64,000 bases of DNA from the NCBI RefSeq assembly GCF_937980635.1, contig NZ_CALJPG010000021.1, positions 62,001-126,000 of the forward strand, read 5' to 3'. Under the pieces are notes generated by a model. That model saw only the letters and a program-made list of their open reading frames with translations. It was not told the DNA's origin and made no database searches. Position numbers and translations under genes: made by a program. Origin of the DNA: an uncultured Campylobacter sp. Lineage in GTDB: Bacteria > Campylobacterota > Campylobacteria > Campylobacterales > Campylobacteraceae. Below are positions 9,260 through 18,459 of this stretch, piece after piece (the first letter of the stretch is position 1; each line of letters starts with the position of its first letter).

Positions 9260-9793
9260 CTAAACGGTCTCCCAAAATCTCGTCTCCGTCTTGATCGCGC
9301 CTCGGTTTTTCTCGCGTAAAATTTGCAAAAATTCTTTAAAGCTAGGCTCAAAAATCGAAGCGGCGGGCGCAAATTTATACTCGCTTGCGCCGTCTTGCTC
9401 AGGCTTGTTCGTACTGCTGCGTTCAAGCTCGCTCGCGCCGCCTGCAAAGCGGATCCGCCAAATCCTAGCATGATTTATCCGAATTTTTGTAACTTCAAGC
9501 GTCAAAATTTGCTCAAATTTATACCTCGCCGCGAGCTTTTGTCCATCAAAAACGTAGATGAAATCCTGATCAAACCAAAGGCTCTCGCACGAGATAAAAA
9601 ACCGCTCCAGCCAGAACAAAAACGGCCTCACGGAAAGCCTTTTTACCGCGCCTGCTTCGCTTATCCCATCTATCGCGGTAAGTCGGCGCGAGCTAAGCTT
9701 GCGAGGGTTGCGCCGAATGAGTACCCAAATAATCCCGCCCAGAAGCAAAACGCTAAAAACAACGATTAAAATTTGAATTAAAATTTCAGCCAT
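9260..9793 (-). CDS. Uncharacterised single-pass membrane protein
   Basis: The 177-residue product opens with one hydrophobic segment (ILIQILIVVFSVLLLGGIIW, about residues 4-23) followed by basic residues, so the bulk should be cytoplasmic. The rest contains a beta-rich stretch (WFDQDFIYVFDGQKLAARY) like pleckstrin-type or DUF membrane-associated domains, but I recognise no family. It overlaps the upstream gene by 8 bases, implying translational coupling. A competing overlapping frame at 9142-9471 is rejected as low-complexity and lacking a ribosome binding site. Confidence 0.65.
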   Translation of the reverse strand: MAEILIQILIVVFSVLLLGGIIWVLIRRNPRKLSSRRLTAIDGISEAGAVKRLSVRPFLFWLERFFISCESLWFDQDFIYVFDGQKLAARYKFEQILTLEVTKIRINHARIWRIRFAGGASELERSSTNKPEQDGASEYKFAPAASIFEPSFKEFLQILREKNRGAIKTETRFWETV

Positions 9794-10469
9794 TTAAAAT
9801 TTTAAGTCCTTTTACAAATGCGAATTTGGCCTCCGTATCGCCCATAAACGAACTCCTGCTAAAATCCGCCTCCGCGCCGTTTGCAAGCTCTTCGTAAAGC
9901 TTATAAAATCGCCCTTTGTAGGTGCAATCGCTTAGGCAGATGTTGAAAAACGCCTCCGCCGCGTCCTTGCCGCCGAAATAATATACAAAGTAGATCGGGT
10001 ACAGATCGAAGGCGCTTAGATTTTTGTTAAATTTAGCCCCGCGTTGCGTCATAAACTCCACCGCCTTTTGCTTGTCCGCAAAGAGCTCAAAAATAGGCAG
10101 CGCGTAGTCTTTGATAGCCGCGCTAATCTCGCGAACGCTGGGCTCAAAGCTAGCACCTGCGAGCTGCCAGTCGCGAAACTGTTTGCGCGGCGTGAGATAG
10201 CCCAGGTGCGATACGAAAACAAGGTTGGTCGAGTAGGACAGCTCCTCTTGCATTAGCTTTTTTAGGCGCTTGCAGTAGATCGCGATCTGCGGTAGGATGC
10301 TCACGCTGCCCGAGTAATTGCGCATGCTGGAGCTAAAATAAATTTCAAATAAAATTTCCTTATCGCTTGCAAGCTTTGTTAGTTTTTGCCCCTTTTGCGT
10401 GGGCTTGAAGTACGTAAAATTTGCCGCGATCTCATTGCAGCCGTTTAAAAATATCTCACGAGGAGTCAT
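9786..10469 (-). CDS. Uncharacterised DUF4304-like protein
   Basis: This 227-residue soluble protein has no signal peptide or membrane segment. Its layout resembles DUF4304-type proteins: an N-terminal region with FTYFKPTQKGQKLTKL, then a strand-rich EILFEIYFSSS region and an aromatic-rich middle. The function of that family is unknown and my assignment is only by resemblance. It is the first gene of the three-gene minus-strand set ending at 8665. The ATG at 10469 is preceded by a weak AAAGGAAA. Confidence 0.6.
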   Translation of the reverse strand: MTPREIFLNGCNEIAANFTYFKPTQKGQKLTKLASDKEILFEIYFSSSMRNYSGSVSILPQIAIYCKRLKKLMQEELSYSTNLVFVSHLGYLTPRKQFRDWQLAGASFEPSVREISAAIKDYALPIFELFADKQKAVEFMTQRGAKFNKNLSAFDLYPIYFVYYFGGKDAAEAFFNICLSDCTYKGRFYKLYEELANGAEADFSRSSFMGDTEAKFAFVKGLKILNG

Positions 10470-10666
10470 GATTTTCCTTTTAAATTTATCGTTTAAATTT
10501 TAGACGTTTTGCTCGCTAGCAATTCGGTTTGCTGCTTGCATTGCCGAAGTCGCGATTCGCAGCTTGGCGTCTTATCGGCGCGCTGTCTTGCCGCCGAAAA
10601 GTTCTTCTATGCGCGCAATTTTACCCTAGTTCGGCTAAATTTAACGGCGCTACGCACCCGTAAAAT

Positions 10667-10990
10667 TTATAATCTATCCTCGTACTTTTCGTAGTTTATG
10701 CCGTAAATTTTATCGATATTTTCGGCGTTTATGAGCTGCTCGCTGCGCCCGAAGACTAAAATTTCTCCGTCTTTTAAAAACAGCGTCAAATTTGAAACAA
10801 ACTTTGCGTGGCGCGGGTAGTGCGTCGTCTGCACGAAGGTGTAGCCCTCGTCGCCTAGCGCCTTTATCATCTCGAGCAGCTTGATCTGATTGCCGAAGTC
10901 CAGCCCGTTTGTCGGCTCGTCCATAAAGATCACTTTCGCGCCCTGAACCAGCGTGCGCGATGTACGCCAGCTGCCGCCACTTGAAATTTC
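10667..10990 (-). pseudogene. Remnant of an ABC transporter ATPase gene (iron/siderophore type)
   Basis: Only the C-terminal part of an ABC ATPase survives. It includes the Walker B region (KVIFMDEPTNGLDFG), the switch histidine in FVQTTHYPRH and a C-terminal tail. Just upstream, the signature region is still legible but broken. One frame gives EISSGG, a second gives QLAYIA, and the first frame resumes as RTLVQGAK, so small deletions have shifted the frame. The Walker A half is absent, and 10991-11282 is AT-rich spacer. The preserved part resembles FecE/FepC-type ATPases of iron-chelate importers. No permease or binding-protein gene remains nearby. An 88-residue frame starting at an internal ATG should not be treated as a functional gene. 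Confidence 0.8.
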
Positions 10991-11263
10991 GCCTTTTAAG
11001 ATTCTGTCTTTATATGGATTGCGCTTAGAATTTTATATCGTCGCGTCTTTGAAATTTTTCATCACTGTAAATAAAATTTTATCGAAGTTTAAAATTTAAT
11101 ATCGCATTACCGCACCGCGTAAAATTTCAAATAACGCGCTAAATTTTAAGTGGTATGCAAAATTAAGCATTGCGCTAAATTTCAAGTTACGCGCCCGATT
11201 TGGCTTGCGCGGCAAATCAAGCGCGCCGCCTAATAAAAGCGGTATAAAATTCACTCGCGCTAT

Positions 11264-11284
11264 AAGGCCCGTCTTTCGGGGCTT
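11264..11284 (-). terminator. Hairpin at the end of yggS
   Basis: AAGGCCCG at 11264-11271 pairs, with one mismatch, with CGGGGCTT at 11277-11284. The structure touches the yggS stop codon, much like the hairpin at htrA. The following bases on the minus strand (ATAGCG) do not make a U-run, so termination efficiency is uncertain. Confidence 0.4.
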
Positions 11285-11921
11285 AGGCGTATAAAATTCT
11301 ACCCAGGCGGATCATGTTCGAGCCGCATTTGATCGCGAGCTCAAAATCATCGCTCATCCCCATCGAGCAGATCCGCGCGCCGTACGGCACGAGTGCATCG
11401 AATATCTCACGCGTCGCCTCGAAGCTTCGCGCGATCTGCGCGGGCTCGCTCACGTGCGCTCCGATGCTCATCACGCCGATTAAATTTAGATTTTTGCATT
11501 CCTGCTTGATGCGCAAAAACTCCTCCACCGCGCGGTTTTTATCGAGTCCCGTTTTAGAGCTCTCGCCCGCAGCGTTGATCTCCAGCAGCGTATCTAGCGG
11601 ATAAGTTAGCCGCTTATTTACGGCAAGCGCGAGCTCGCAACTGTTGCAGCTCTGCCACAGCGTCGGGCGCAGAGCGATGAGCTGATTGATTTTGTTGCTT
11701 TGTAGCGTGCCGATGAAGTGCCACTTTAGCGGCAGTTCGCGCAGTAGTTCGCTTTTGCGCTTCAGCTCCTGCACTCTGTTTTCTCCAAACGCGATCTGTC
11801 CTTGCGAATACAGCTCGCACACCTCATCCGTGCCTACGTTTTTGCTCACCGCGACTAGCTGCACATCGCCTGCGCCTGCTTTTGCAGCCTCAACGCGCTT
11901 TAAAATTTCATCCAGTCTCAT
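11283..11921 (-). CDS. yggS: YggS/PROSC-family pyridoxal phosphate homeostasis protein
   Basis: The 212-residue protein has the alanine-racemase-like TIM barrel of the YggS/PLPBP family. The PLP lysine lies in LVAVSKNVGTDEV (about residue 27), followed by GENRVQEL and WHFIGTLQSNK. The C-terminal phosphate-binding part reads CSMGMSDDFELAIKCGSNMI. It binds PLP and buffers its supply without a known enzymatic activity. It is the last gene of the rseP unit. Its start overlaps the rseP stop by 4 bases (ATGA). Confidence 0.93.
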   Translation of the reverse strand: MRLDEILKRVEAAKAGAGDVQLVAVSKNVGTDEVCELYSQGQIAFGENRVQELKRKSELLRELPLKWHFIGTLQSNKINQLIALRPTLWQSCNSCELALAVNKRLTYPLDTLLEINAAGESSKTGLDKNRAVEEFLRIKQECKNLNLIGVMSIGAHVSEPAQIARSFEATREIFDALVPYGARICSMGMSDDFELAIKCGSNMIRLGRILYA

Positions 11922-13033
11922 TTGTAAAATCCAAAAATTCTAGCAAAATCATTCAGCACCGTAAATATCATCAAAAGCGCTAAAATCCCCATACCTACGT
12001 AGCTGGCACCCACGAATACCCGCTTTGGCACCGGGCGGCGGAAGATGAGCTCAAAGAGATTAAACGCGATGTGCCCGCCGTCGAGCGCAGGGATCGGAAA
12101 GAGGTTGATAAGCCCTAAATTTACCGATATGAGCGCCACGAGCGCGAGTAAGACCGCCGCGCCGTAATCGACCGCCTTTGAGGTGATGTCGGTGATAGCG
12201 ACGATACCGCCCATCTCCTTGGGCGAAACGACGCCGCTGGCGAGCTTCTCGAGCCCCACCAAGATGAGCTTTGATGCCTCCACCGTTTGATCCCATGCGA
12301 AGCTAAGCGAGCGAGCACCTTTGTGATATAGCGTCACGGTCGCGTTGTAATCGGGCGAAATGCCGATGAGCGGCACTCTGATGCTCTCGCGCCAGATGGT
12401 TTTTTTCTCGCCGAGCTTTGGCGTGAGCTGCAGGCTCAGTCGCTCGCCGCCGCGTAAAATTTCTAAGCTTAGAGGTGCTGCGGTTACCTGCTTTGAGATG
12501 TCGTCCCACTCGCGGATCTGCTTGCCGTCGATCGATAAAATTTCATCGTTTAGCATAAGACCTGCGCTTGCCGCGGCGGAATTTGGCGAAATTTTGCCGA
12601 CCTTCGGCGCTAGCTTTTCGACGCCGATGTAGCCCAGCGCGATGTAGATCAAAAACGCAAGCAGCAGGTTAAAAAACGGCCCCGCAAAAAGTATGATTAT
12701 GCGCGCGATCGGGCCTTTGGAGTTGTAGCTGTCGGGATCCGTGCTTGCCGCGGCGGGATCTAGATCCTCCTGCCCCTTAAGGCTTACATAGCCTCCCAGA
12801 GGGATCGCGCTGATGGCGTACTGCGTCGCGCCGATGCGCTTAGTAAAGACCTTCTCACCGAAGCCCACGCTAAAGACGTTCACCCCCACGCCCAGCGCCC
12901 GCGCCGCCAAAAAATGCCCCAACTCGTGGAAAAAGATGAGGAAGCTGATCGCCAGCACTGTGACCATAAAATTTATCGAGTAAAAATAAAATCCGACCGC
13001 CAGGATCGCGAGCGTTAAAATTATGCTTTTCAA
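11918..13033 (-). CDS. rseP: RseP-family site-2 intramembrane zinc protease
   Basis: The 371-residue membrane protease has the zinc motif HELGH in the first long transmembrane segment (about residues 36-40). A PDZ domain lies at about 125-215. The second active-site segment, LINLFPIPALDGGH, carries the conserved Asp ligand. It cuts transmembrane regulators or leftover signal peptides within the membrane. In related Campylobacter genomes, as I recall, pgsA lies directly upstream. Here 3.2 kb containing a restriction-modification locus separates the two. Confidence 0.95.
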   Translation of the reverse strand: MKSIILTLAILAVGFYFYSINFMVTVLAISFLIFFHELGHFLAARALGVGVNVFSVGFGEKVFTKRIGATQYAISAIPLGGYVSLKGQEDLDPAAASTDPDSYNSKGPIARIIILFAGPFFNLLLAFLIYIALGYIGVEKLAPKVGKISPNSAAASAGLMLNDEILSIDGKQIREWDDISKQVTAAPLSLEILRGGERLSLQLTPKLGEKKTIWRESIRVPLIGISPDYNATVTLYHKGARSLSFAWDQTVEASKLILVGLEKLASGVVSPKEMGGIVAITDITSKAVDYGAAVLLALVALISVNLGLINLFPIPALDGGHIAFNLFELIFRRPVPKRVFVGASYVGMGILALLMIFTVLNDFARIFGFYK

Positions 13034-13158
13034 ATTTCAGACCTTTGTAAAAAATGGGCTAAGCTTACTATTATTTTGCAAATTTTAAACTTAGAAAAGA
13101 GATTGTCTAAAAGCATAGCGGTATAAGCATGCTTTAAAATATATAAATTTAAAATTTT

Positions 13159-14288
13159 TTATTTCGCAATATCGGCAAGATGCAGATAATAATCAATTAG
13201 TTTTTGCGTATAATTTTGTTTAATTTCTTTTATGAAATTTTCCATTAAAGTAAAATTTGGATTTCCATTGCCATTGACCGGGAGCGCAATTTTTTCCTTT
13301 TTTAAAGCAGTTTGAGAGCACATTTGATTAAAAGAATAACGATCTCCAAAGGACTTATTTAAAATAGATACTATGAAAAATCCAATATTTTGATTAAGTT
13401 CAAATTTTGGTTTTAAAATATTTATACGACCATGGGATACTGCATAAAAATTTTTTGGCTGATAAAAACATTTCCCAAACATATCTACACTTAAAGAATT
13501 ACCGTCGAATTTTTCACTTAGCTCATCACAATTTTGCACATACGCAACTATCCCATTATTAAAATTCCCAGAGCTTATTAAATGATTGTTTCCACTTTGA
13601 AGTCTTTTAGCTTGCAAATCACCTTTGGCTAGCAGAATTTCAAACAAATTTGCAAGTTCAAACTCATCCCATTTGCAATTAAGTTTACCAAAAAGACTTG
13701 CAGCTATTCGCATGATAGCCTCTTGGATATAATTTGCCAAATGTGAATTCGTAATAAAAACATCGCCGTTAGGCGAATTATTCTCTCTCTCTCAAAGGGC
13801 AAGCGCGTTATGATATAAAATCAGTTTTTGCATTTTAGCTTCTATACTTTTTATATAATTTTCCATAAAATTAAAATCAATCATATCGTTAGTTACAGGA
13901 AGCCTTATGTATGACTTTTTTAAATCGGTACTCGAAATTTGATCATTATAAACGCCATTGAATGATTTTTTAAATAGATTTACCAAAAATAAAGCAGTGT
14001 ATTTATTAAGCATATATCCTATTGGCTTTAAACTATGAACTTTCATATCTAAACTCGCCTTATACGGATGATAAAAACAAGTTCCCAAAAAAGAAAAAGA
14101 TATAAAATTTTCTTAACTCTGTAATTATTTGACGACAAATCATTATAATATCCAGAAATGCCATTATCTAAATTTGTCACAGATATTCTTGGAGTTTTTC
14201 CAGATTTTAATTCATTTTGTGGTATATTTGCTCCGGTTTCAACTATAAAAATATCTGTTACTTTAAAATTTCTATACTCCAATTTCAA
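13159..14288 (-). pseudogene. Disrupted specificity (S) subunit of a BcgI-like restriction-modification system
   Basis: Three pieces form one S subunit of about 376 codons. Piece one starts at a TTG (14286-14288) that overlaps the stop of the upstream RM gene. Piece two continues at about 14108 in another frame: a single missing base near the A-run at 14104-14111 would restore KKNFISFSFLGTCFYHPY. Piece two then meets an in-frame TGA at 13792-13794, after which piece three (to 13159) resumes in the same frame. The TGA abuts a (TC)6 dinucleotide tract at 13782-13793. The two halves carry similar target-recognition layouts (NGISGYY / NGIVAYV; FYHP / FYQP; FMENYIKSI / LMENFIKEI), as expected for a two-domain S protein. 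The product is probably non-functional, unless the halves work separately or slippage restores it. Confidence 0.8.
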
Positions 14289-16075
14289 ACCTTTATCTTT
14301 ATCTCGTCATCGTCTAAATTTATCTCACTTCCATATAAAACGCTATCCAAAATAGTTTTTTCAAACTCCTTTTTATCGATACCGTTTTCAAAAAGCATAT
14401 AATCAAGCACGACTTTTTTAAAATCTTGCTCGGTTATCTCAAATTTAGGCTCGGGCATTTTATACTGCAAGCTCTCATTCGGCTTTATCCATTGGCAGCT
14501 TTCATCGCCGCTTTGCTTATATATCACATCTACCCAGTAATCTTCAAGTTCTTGCCATTTGCCTTTTAAGTCATGACGCCCTTGATTTTTAACGGTTTCC
14601 AGTCCATCTTCTTTTATATAGCAACCGAAAATTTCTTTATTTCCTTGTGGTTCATGCGCTTTAAATATAAAAATCGATGTTTCGTTCGCACCTTTCATAC
14701 GAGCAAAAACTTCTTTTGGAAGTTTGATGATTTTCAAAAGAGAGTGCTTTTTAAGCCATTTCGAAACTTGCTTTTTGCCGACTTCAAGTTTATTACTCGG
14801 TAATAAAAACGCGCAAATCGCGCCGTCCTCGACATTATCAAGTACGTTTTTTACTATTTTTAAGCAACCAAATTTATTTTCATAAGGTGGATTCATCAAA
14901 ACTTTTGTGATATTTTTGCTTTTTATCCATTCACAGGCCGCCTCGCTTCTAGCATCGTCATGAGTCAAATTGGTTTTCCCGTCTTTATGGATTAACATAT
15001 TCGCACAAGCTAGAGCAAATAGCTCTTTATCAAATTCTATTCCAAAAAGTCTATCATTTTGTATAATTTTAACCGCGCTTTCATTGAAATTTCCGCCGAC
15101 TTCGTTTATCATATTATTCATAGCTTTTACTAAAAATGCACCGCTACCGCAGCATGCGTCTAAAATTTTATCTTTGTAGCTAACGTTCGCGATACGATAC
15201 ATTAGGCTTGTAATATGATCCGGCGTAAAAACTTGACCCGCTTCACTCTTGCCCTTATAGCGAGTAAATTCGTTAAAGAAAATTCCCATAACGTCTTTAC
15301 CGTTCCAACTTTCGGCTTTTATATAGCCTGAAATCGAAACGACATCGTCGATAAAGCTATCAATCGCTTTTTGATTTTTTGTATAGTTAAAACTGATTAG
15401 ATTAAACTGCTCTTTTATGATGTCTAGCTTTAAATTTAACGCCTTTTGTTCACTATACGAGCTTTCGAGAGTTTTTATGATTTCGCTTTGTAGCGTTGCG
15501 AAATCGCGCCCTTTAAGACCGGCTAAATTTGCGCCTTTTCTATCGGCTACCAAAGCACAAGCCGTAAAAATCATCCTATGCTTTAGGTTGTTGATGCCAA
15601 AATTTATATGTAGGTTATCATTTATTGATTTGGTACATGAGTAAATTTTAGGCTTATCTATATTGCTCTGAGTAAATAGCTTAAGATAGTAATCTTTGCT
15701 AAAAAGCTCACTATCTTCTCTATAAAATTTATCGTTTTTATAAATTATCGCTTCGTTGCCATTGTATAAAATACCTATTACTTGATTGTATTTGCTTCTT
15801 GTTATGTTTATATATTCTTGAAGTTGCGGTAAATTTTGATCCAGATTTGAATTCGGCTCATAGGCTTTGGTCTCTAAAATTATGGCAACTTCGTTTATAT
15901 CGTGCGGAAAATACCAACCGTCGGGCTTTTTATTAACCCCGCTAAAACCAAGTTCATTAAACGTAGTTATTTGTCCGATACCACTTTTAGCGTATTTTGA
16001 ATCTTGAAATTTTAGTAACGCTCCAGCATTTTGCCTAATTACATCTTCGCTAACTCTCGAAGTCCCATACATCAT
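14285..16075 (-). CDS. Combined endonuclease-methyltransferase subunit, BcgI-like (type IIB/IIG)
   Basis: This is a 596-residue protein. The N-terminal part has a PD-(D/E)xK nuclease-like signature: PD in KKPDGWYF (about residue 52) and ETK in VAIILETKA (about 70-72). The C-terminal half is a gamma-type N6-adenine methyltransferase with motif I DACCGSGAFLVKA (about 308) and motif IV NPPYE (about 397). Nuclease plus methylase in one chain, with a separate S subunit right behind, matches the BcgI A/B arrangement rather than a three-gene type I system; no hsdR is present. AT content is higher than in the flanking genes, which suggests transfer. With the S gene broken, the complex may be inactive. 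A plain type I HsdM is the alternative reading. Confidence 0.82.
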   Translation of the reverse strand: MMYGTSRVSEDVIRQNAGALLKFQDSKYAKSGIGQITTFNELGFSGVNKKPDGWYFPHDINEVAIILETKAYEPNSNLDQNLPQLQEYINITRSKYNQVIGILYNGNEAIIYKNDKFYREDSELFSKDYYLKLFTQSNIDKPKIYSCTKSINDNLHINFGINNLKHRMIFTACALVADRKGANLAGLKGRDFATLQSEIIKTLESSYSEQKALNLKLDIIKEQFNLISFNYTKNQKAIDSFIDDVVSISGYIKAESWNGKDVMGIFFNEFTRYKGKSEAGQVFTPDHITSLMYRIANVSYKDKILDACCGSGAFLVKAMNNMINEVGGNFNESAVKIIQNDRLFGIEFDKELFALACANMLIHKDGKTNLTHDDARSEAACEWIKSKNITKVLMNPPYENKFGCLKIVKNVLDNVEDGAICAFLLPSNKLEVGKKQVSKWLKKHSLLKIIKLPKEVFARMKGANETSIFIFKAHEPQGNKEIFGCYIKEDGLETVKNQGRHDLKGKWQELEDYWVDVIYKQSGDESCQWIKPNESLQYKMPEPKFEITEQDFKKVVLDYMLFENGIDKKEFEKTILDSVLYGSEINLDDDEIKIKV

Positions 16076-16228
16076 AACAATTTTCCTTAATTTTGCCTAT
16101 ATATTACTATTAATCTAATGAGCGGCACGTAGATTTTTATCCTACATACACCCAAGGATAAGATCGCATAATTTGTGATCCATCATATTTCATTTGGTTC
16201 AAATTTTATTCCAAATTTAAACCAAACT

Positions 16229-16783
16229 CTAACTCTTTTTTGTCGCCTTAGCATACGCCGCGACGTATTCAAAGCCCGAATATAGCGTCAGCGCAACCGC
16301 GATCCAGAGTAGGGTGTTTGCGTAGGGCCACTGCATCGTTAGCCAGCCGATAGCGATCATCTGAAAGACCGTCTTTACCTTGCCCGCCATCGACGCGGCG
16401 ACCTCTACGCCGTCGCCCGCCATCGCTACGCGAAGACCCGTGATGAAAAACTCGCGGATTAGGATCAGATAGATCGCCCACGGGCTAGCGCGTCCGATAA
16501 ACATAAGCCCTAAAAAGCCCGCAAGCGTCAGCATCTTATCGGCGAGCGGATCGATGATGGCGCCTAGCCTCGTTTTTTGGTTCCAAGAGCGCGCGATGTA
16601 TCCGTCAAAAAAGTCCGTGACGGAGGCGATGACGAAGACGAGCGCGGCGAAATAATCGATCCAGCTTACATGCACCGAGCCTATCATGCCGCCGTTCGCA
16701 TGACCGGCTAGTAAGATCAGCCAAAAAAACAGCGGCGCCAGCGCAACGCGAAAGCTCGCTAAAATATTGGGTAAATTTAGCAT
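16229..16783 (-). CDS. pgsA: CDP-diacylglycerol-glycerol-3-phosphate 3-phosphatidyltransferase
   Basis: The 184-residue membrane enzyme has the CDP-alcohol phosphatidyltransferase motif DG-x2-AR-x8-G-x3-D-x3-D, visible from DGYIAR to DPLADK (about residues 64-87). Several hydrophobic helices follow. It makes phosphatidylglycerol phosphate, the committed step toward phosphatidylglycerol. The start shares one base with the stop of the upstream SDR gene (TAATG), so the two are translationally coupled. Downstream comes the inserted restriction-modification locus and then rseP. Confidence 0.94.
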   Translation of the reverse strand: MLNLPNILASFRVALAPLFFWLILLAGHANGGMIGSVHVSWIDYFAALVFVIASVTDFFDGYIARSWNQKTRLGAIIDPLADKMLTLAGFLGLMFIGRASPWAIYLILIREFFITGLRVAMAGDGVEVAASMAGKVKTVFQMIAIGWLTMQWPYANTLLWIAVALTLYSGFEYVAAYAKATKKS

Positions 16784-17562
16784 TATTTAAAGGTCGTTCC
16801 GCCGTCGACGATGAAGGTGTGCCCCGTCACCCAGCTAGCCTTGCTCGAGCATAGAAATAAACATGCTCCCGCCAAATCCTGCGGCTGCCCCATGCGTCCT
16901 AGCGGGCTAAGCTCGGCGGTCTTGTCGCGCACCTCTTCGTAGTTCGTAAAGGCCCTAAGCGCGTCTGTCTCGATCGGGCCGCCGCTTACTACGTTTACGC
17001 GGATGTTTTTCTCTCCAAGCTCGGTTGCGGCGTAGCGCGCCATCGCTTCGACGGCGGCTTTTGCCGTGCCGTGACCCGCGTAGTTCTCGATATAGACTAA
17101 ATTTCCCGTGGAGCTAAGCGAGATGATCGAGCCGCCGCTTACCGCCTCCATGCGTTTTGCGGCTTCTTGCGCGCCCACGACGAAGGCATTTACGGTCGCG
17201 GTAAAGATATTGTTGATGCCTCGCGGCTTTAGCCTCATAAATTTCGTGTATCCGCCCGCGACTGCGCGACCGGAGATGATGGCATTTGAGATGAAAAAAT
17301 CCACTCGCGCAAAATCCTCGTCGATCTTGGCAAAGAGCTCCTTGTAGGTTTCGGGCTCTAAGATATTTAGCGCATAAGCGCGCGCCTTGATGCCGTAAGC
17401 CTTCTCAAGCTCGGTTGCTTGCGAAGTCGCTAGCTCCTCGTTGGAATTATACGTAAAAGCGATATTCGCTCCCGCAGCTGCGAATTCCAAAACGATCGCC
17501 CTGCCTATGCCTCTCGTGCCGCCGCTGATAACTAGCGTTTTTCCTTTAAATTCGTTCGTCAA
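16783..17562 (-). CDS. SDR oxidoreductase, enoyl-ACP reductase (FabI/FabL)-like
   Basis: The 259-residue short-chain dehydrogenase has the NAD(P) motif SGGTRGIGRAI near the N-terminus. Its active site is spaced Tyr-x6-Lys (YAGHGTAK, about residues 155-162), not the usual Tyr-x3-Lys. That spacing is typical of enoyl-ACP reductases of the FabI/FabL type, which finish each fatty acid elongation round. The C-terminal GHTFIVDGG matches SDRs in general. It sits between dapA and pgsA, an order I recall from Campylobacter. Whether it is the main enoyl reductase cannot be decided here. Confidence 0.85.
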   Translation of the reverse strand: MTNEFKGKTLVISGGTRGIGRAIVLEFAAAGANIAFTYNSNEELATSQATELEKAYGIKARAYALNILEPETYKELFAKIDEDFARVDFFISNAIISGRAVAGGYTKFMRLKPRGINNIFTATVNAFVVGAQEAAKRMEAVSGGSIISLSSTGNLVYIENYAGHGTAKAAVEAMARYAATELGEKNIRVNVVSGGPIETDALRAFTNYEEVRDKTAELSPLGRMGQPQDLAGACLFLCSSKASWVTGHTFIVDGGTTFK

Positions 17563-18459
17563 TTAAAATCCTTTGATAGTGTATTGTTTCATTACGTTTT
17601 CTATTTTTTTGAGGTTTTCCGCGCTCGGCTCGCAAAGCGGCAAGCGGTACTCTAAACTCGGCGTTAGGCCTGCGATATACATCGCCGCTTTGATCGGGAT
17701 CGGATTGCTCTCGCAGAATAAAATTTTATTGATCGCGTAGAGATCGTCGTTGATCTGCTTGGCTTTTAAAAACTCATTTTGCAGCGCAAATTTCGTTAGT
17801 CTCGCCGTGTAATCGGGCAGTAAATTTGCAGTGACCGAGATCACGCCCTTGCCGCCGTTACTTAGGATCGGATAGTTGATCGCATCCTCGCCGCTAAGCA
17901 CGCTAAGGCGCGGCTCGTGCGCGAGCAGATCGACGCATTTATCGATGCTGCCGCTGGCTTCTTTAACGCCGTAGATGTTCTCGCAGTCGTTAAAAAGCTT
18001 GATGATAGTATCTGCGGCTATGTCGCAGCCGGTGCGCCCTGGCACGTTGTAGAGCAGTACCGGCAGATCTACCGAGCTTGCGATCGCCTTGTAGTGCAGA
18101 TACAGCCCCTTTTGGGTGGGTTTATTGTAGTAGGGCGCTACGGATAAAATTCCATCCGCGCCGTGAGCCTGCGCAAACTGCGCGAGCCCGATCGCTTCGT
18201 GAGTTGCGTTGCTGCCCGCGCCCGCTAGCACCTTGACGTCCGTGCCCTTGCACGCGTCTACTGCGATCTCGATACAGACACGGTGCTCGTCGTGCGTCAG
18301 TGTCGCGCTCTCGCCCGTGGTGCCAACGGGCACGACCACGCTTATGCCGTTTGCGATCTGTCTTTTGATGAGCTTGGCGTAGGTCTGCTCGTCGAGTTTG
18401 CCCTCTTTAAAAGGCGTGATCAGCGCCGTCATAGAGCCGATTATGACATTTTTATTCAT
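17563..18459 (-). CDS. dapA: 4-hydroxy-tetrahydrodipicolinate synthase
   Basis: The 298-residue enzyme shows the full DapA signature: VPVGTTGESATL with the active-site Thr pair (about residues 43-46), the Tyr in LLYNVPGRTGCD (about 136) and the Schiff-base Lys in IYGVKEASG (about 164). It condenses pyruvate with aspartate semialdehyde, the first committed step of lysine and meso-diaminopimelate synthesis, feeding peptidoglycan. Length is typical. It overlaps the upstream M16 peptidase gene by 8 bases and is followed immediately by the SDR gene, so it is part of a minus-strand operon. Confidence 0.96.
   Translation of the reverse strand: MNKNVIIGSMTALITPFKEGKLDEQTYAKLIKRQIANGISVVVPVGTTGESATLTHDEHRVCIEIAVDACKGTDVKVLAGAGSNATHEAIGLAQFAQAHGADGILSVAPYYNKPTQKGLYLHYKAIASSVDLPVLLYNVPGRTGCDIAADTIIKLFNDCENIYGVKEASGSIDKCVDLLAHEPRLSVLSGEDAINYPILSNGGKGVISVTANLLPDYTARLTKFALQNEFLKAKQINDDLYAINKILFCESNPIPIKAAMYIAGLTPSLEYRLPLCEPSAENLKKIENVMKQYTIKGF

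Noticed and set aside
9142..9471. 109-codon minus-strand frame overlapping the membrane protein gene
   Set aside because: It is an Arg/Ala-rich out-of-frame shadow of 9260-9793 with no ribosome binding site.
10667..10933. 88-residue ABC ATPase as a functional gene
   Set aside because: It lacks Walker A and starts within the Walker B motif; upstream homologous codons are frameshifted, so it is a remnant.
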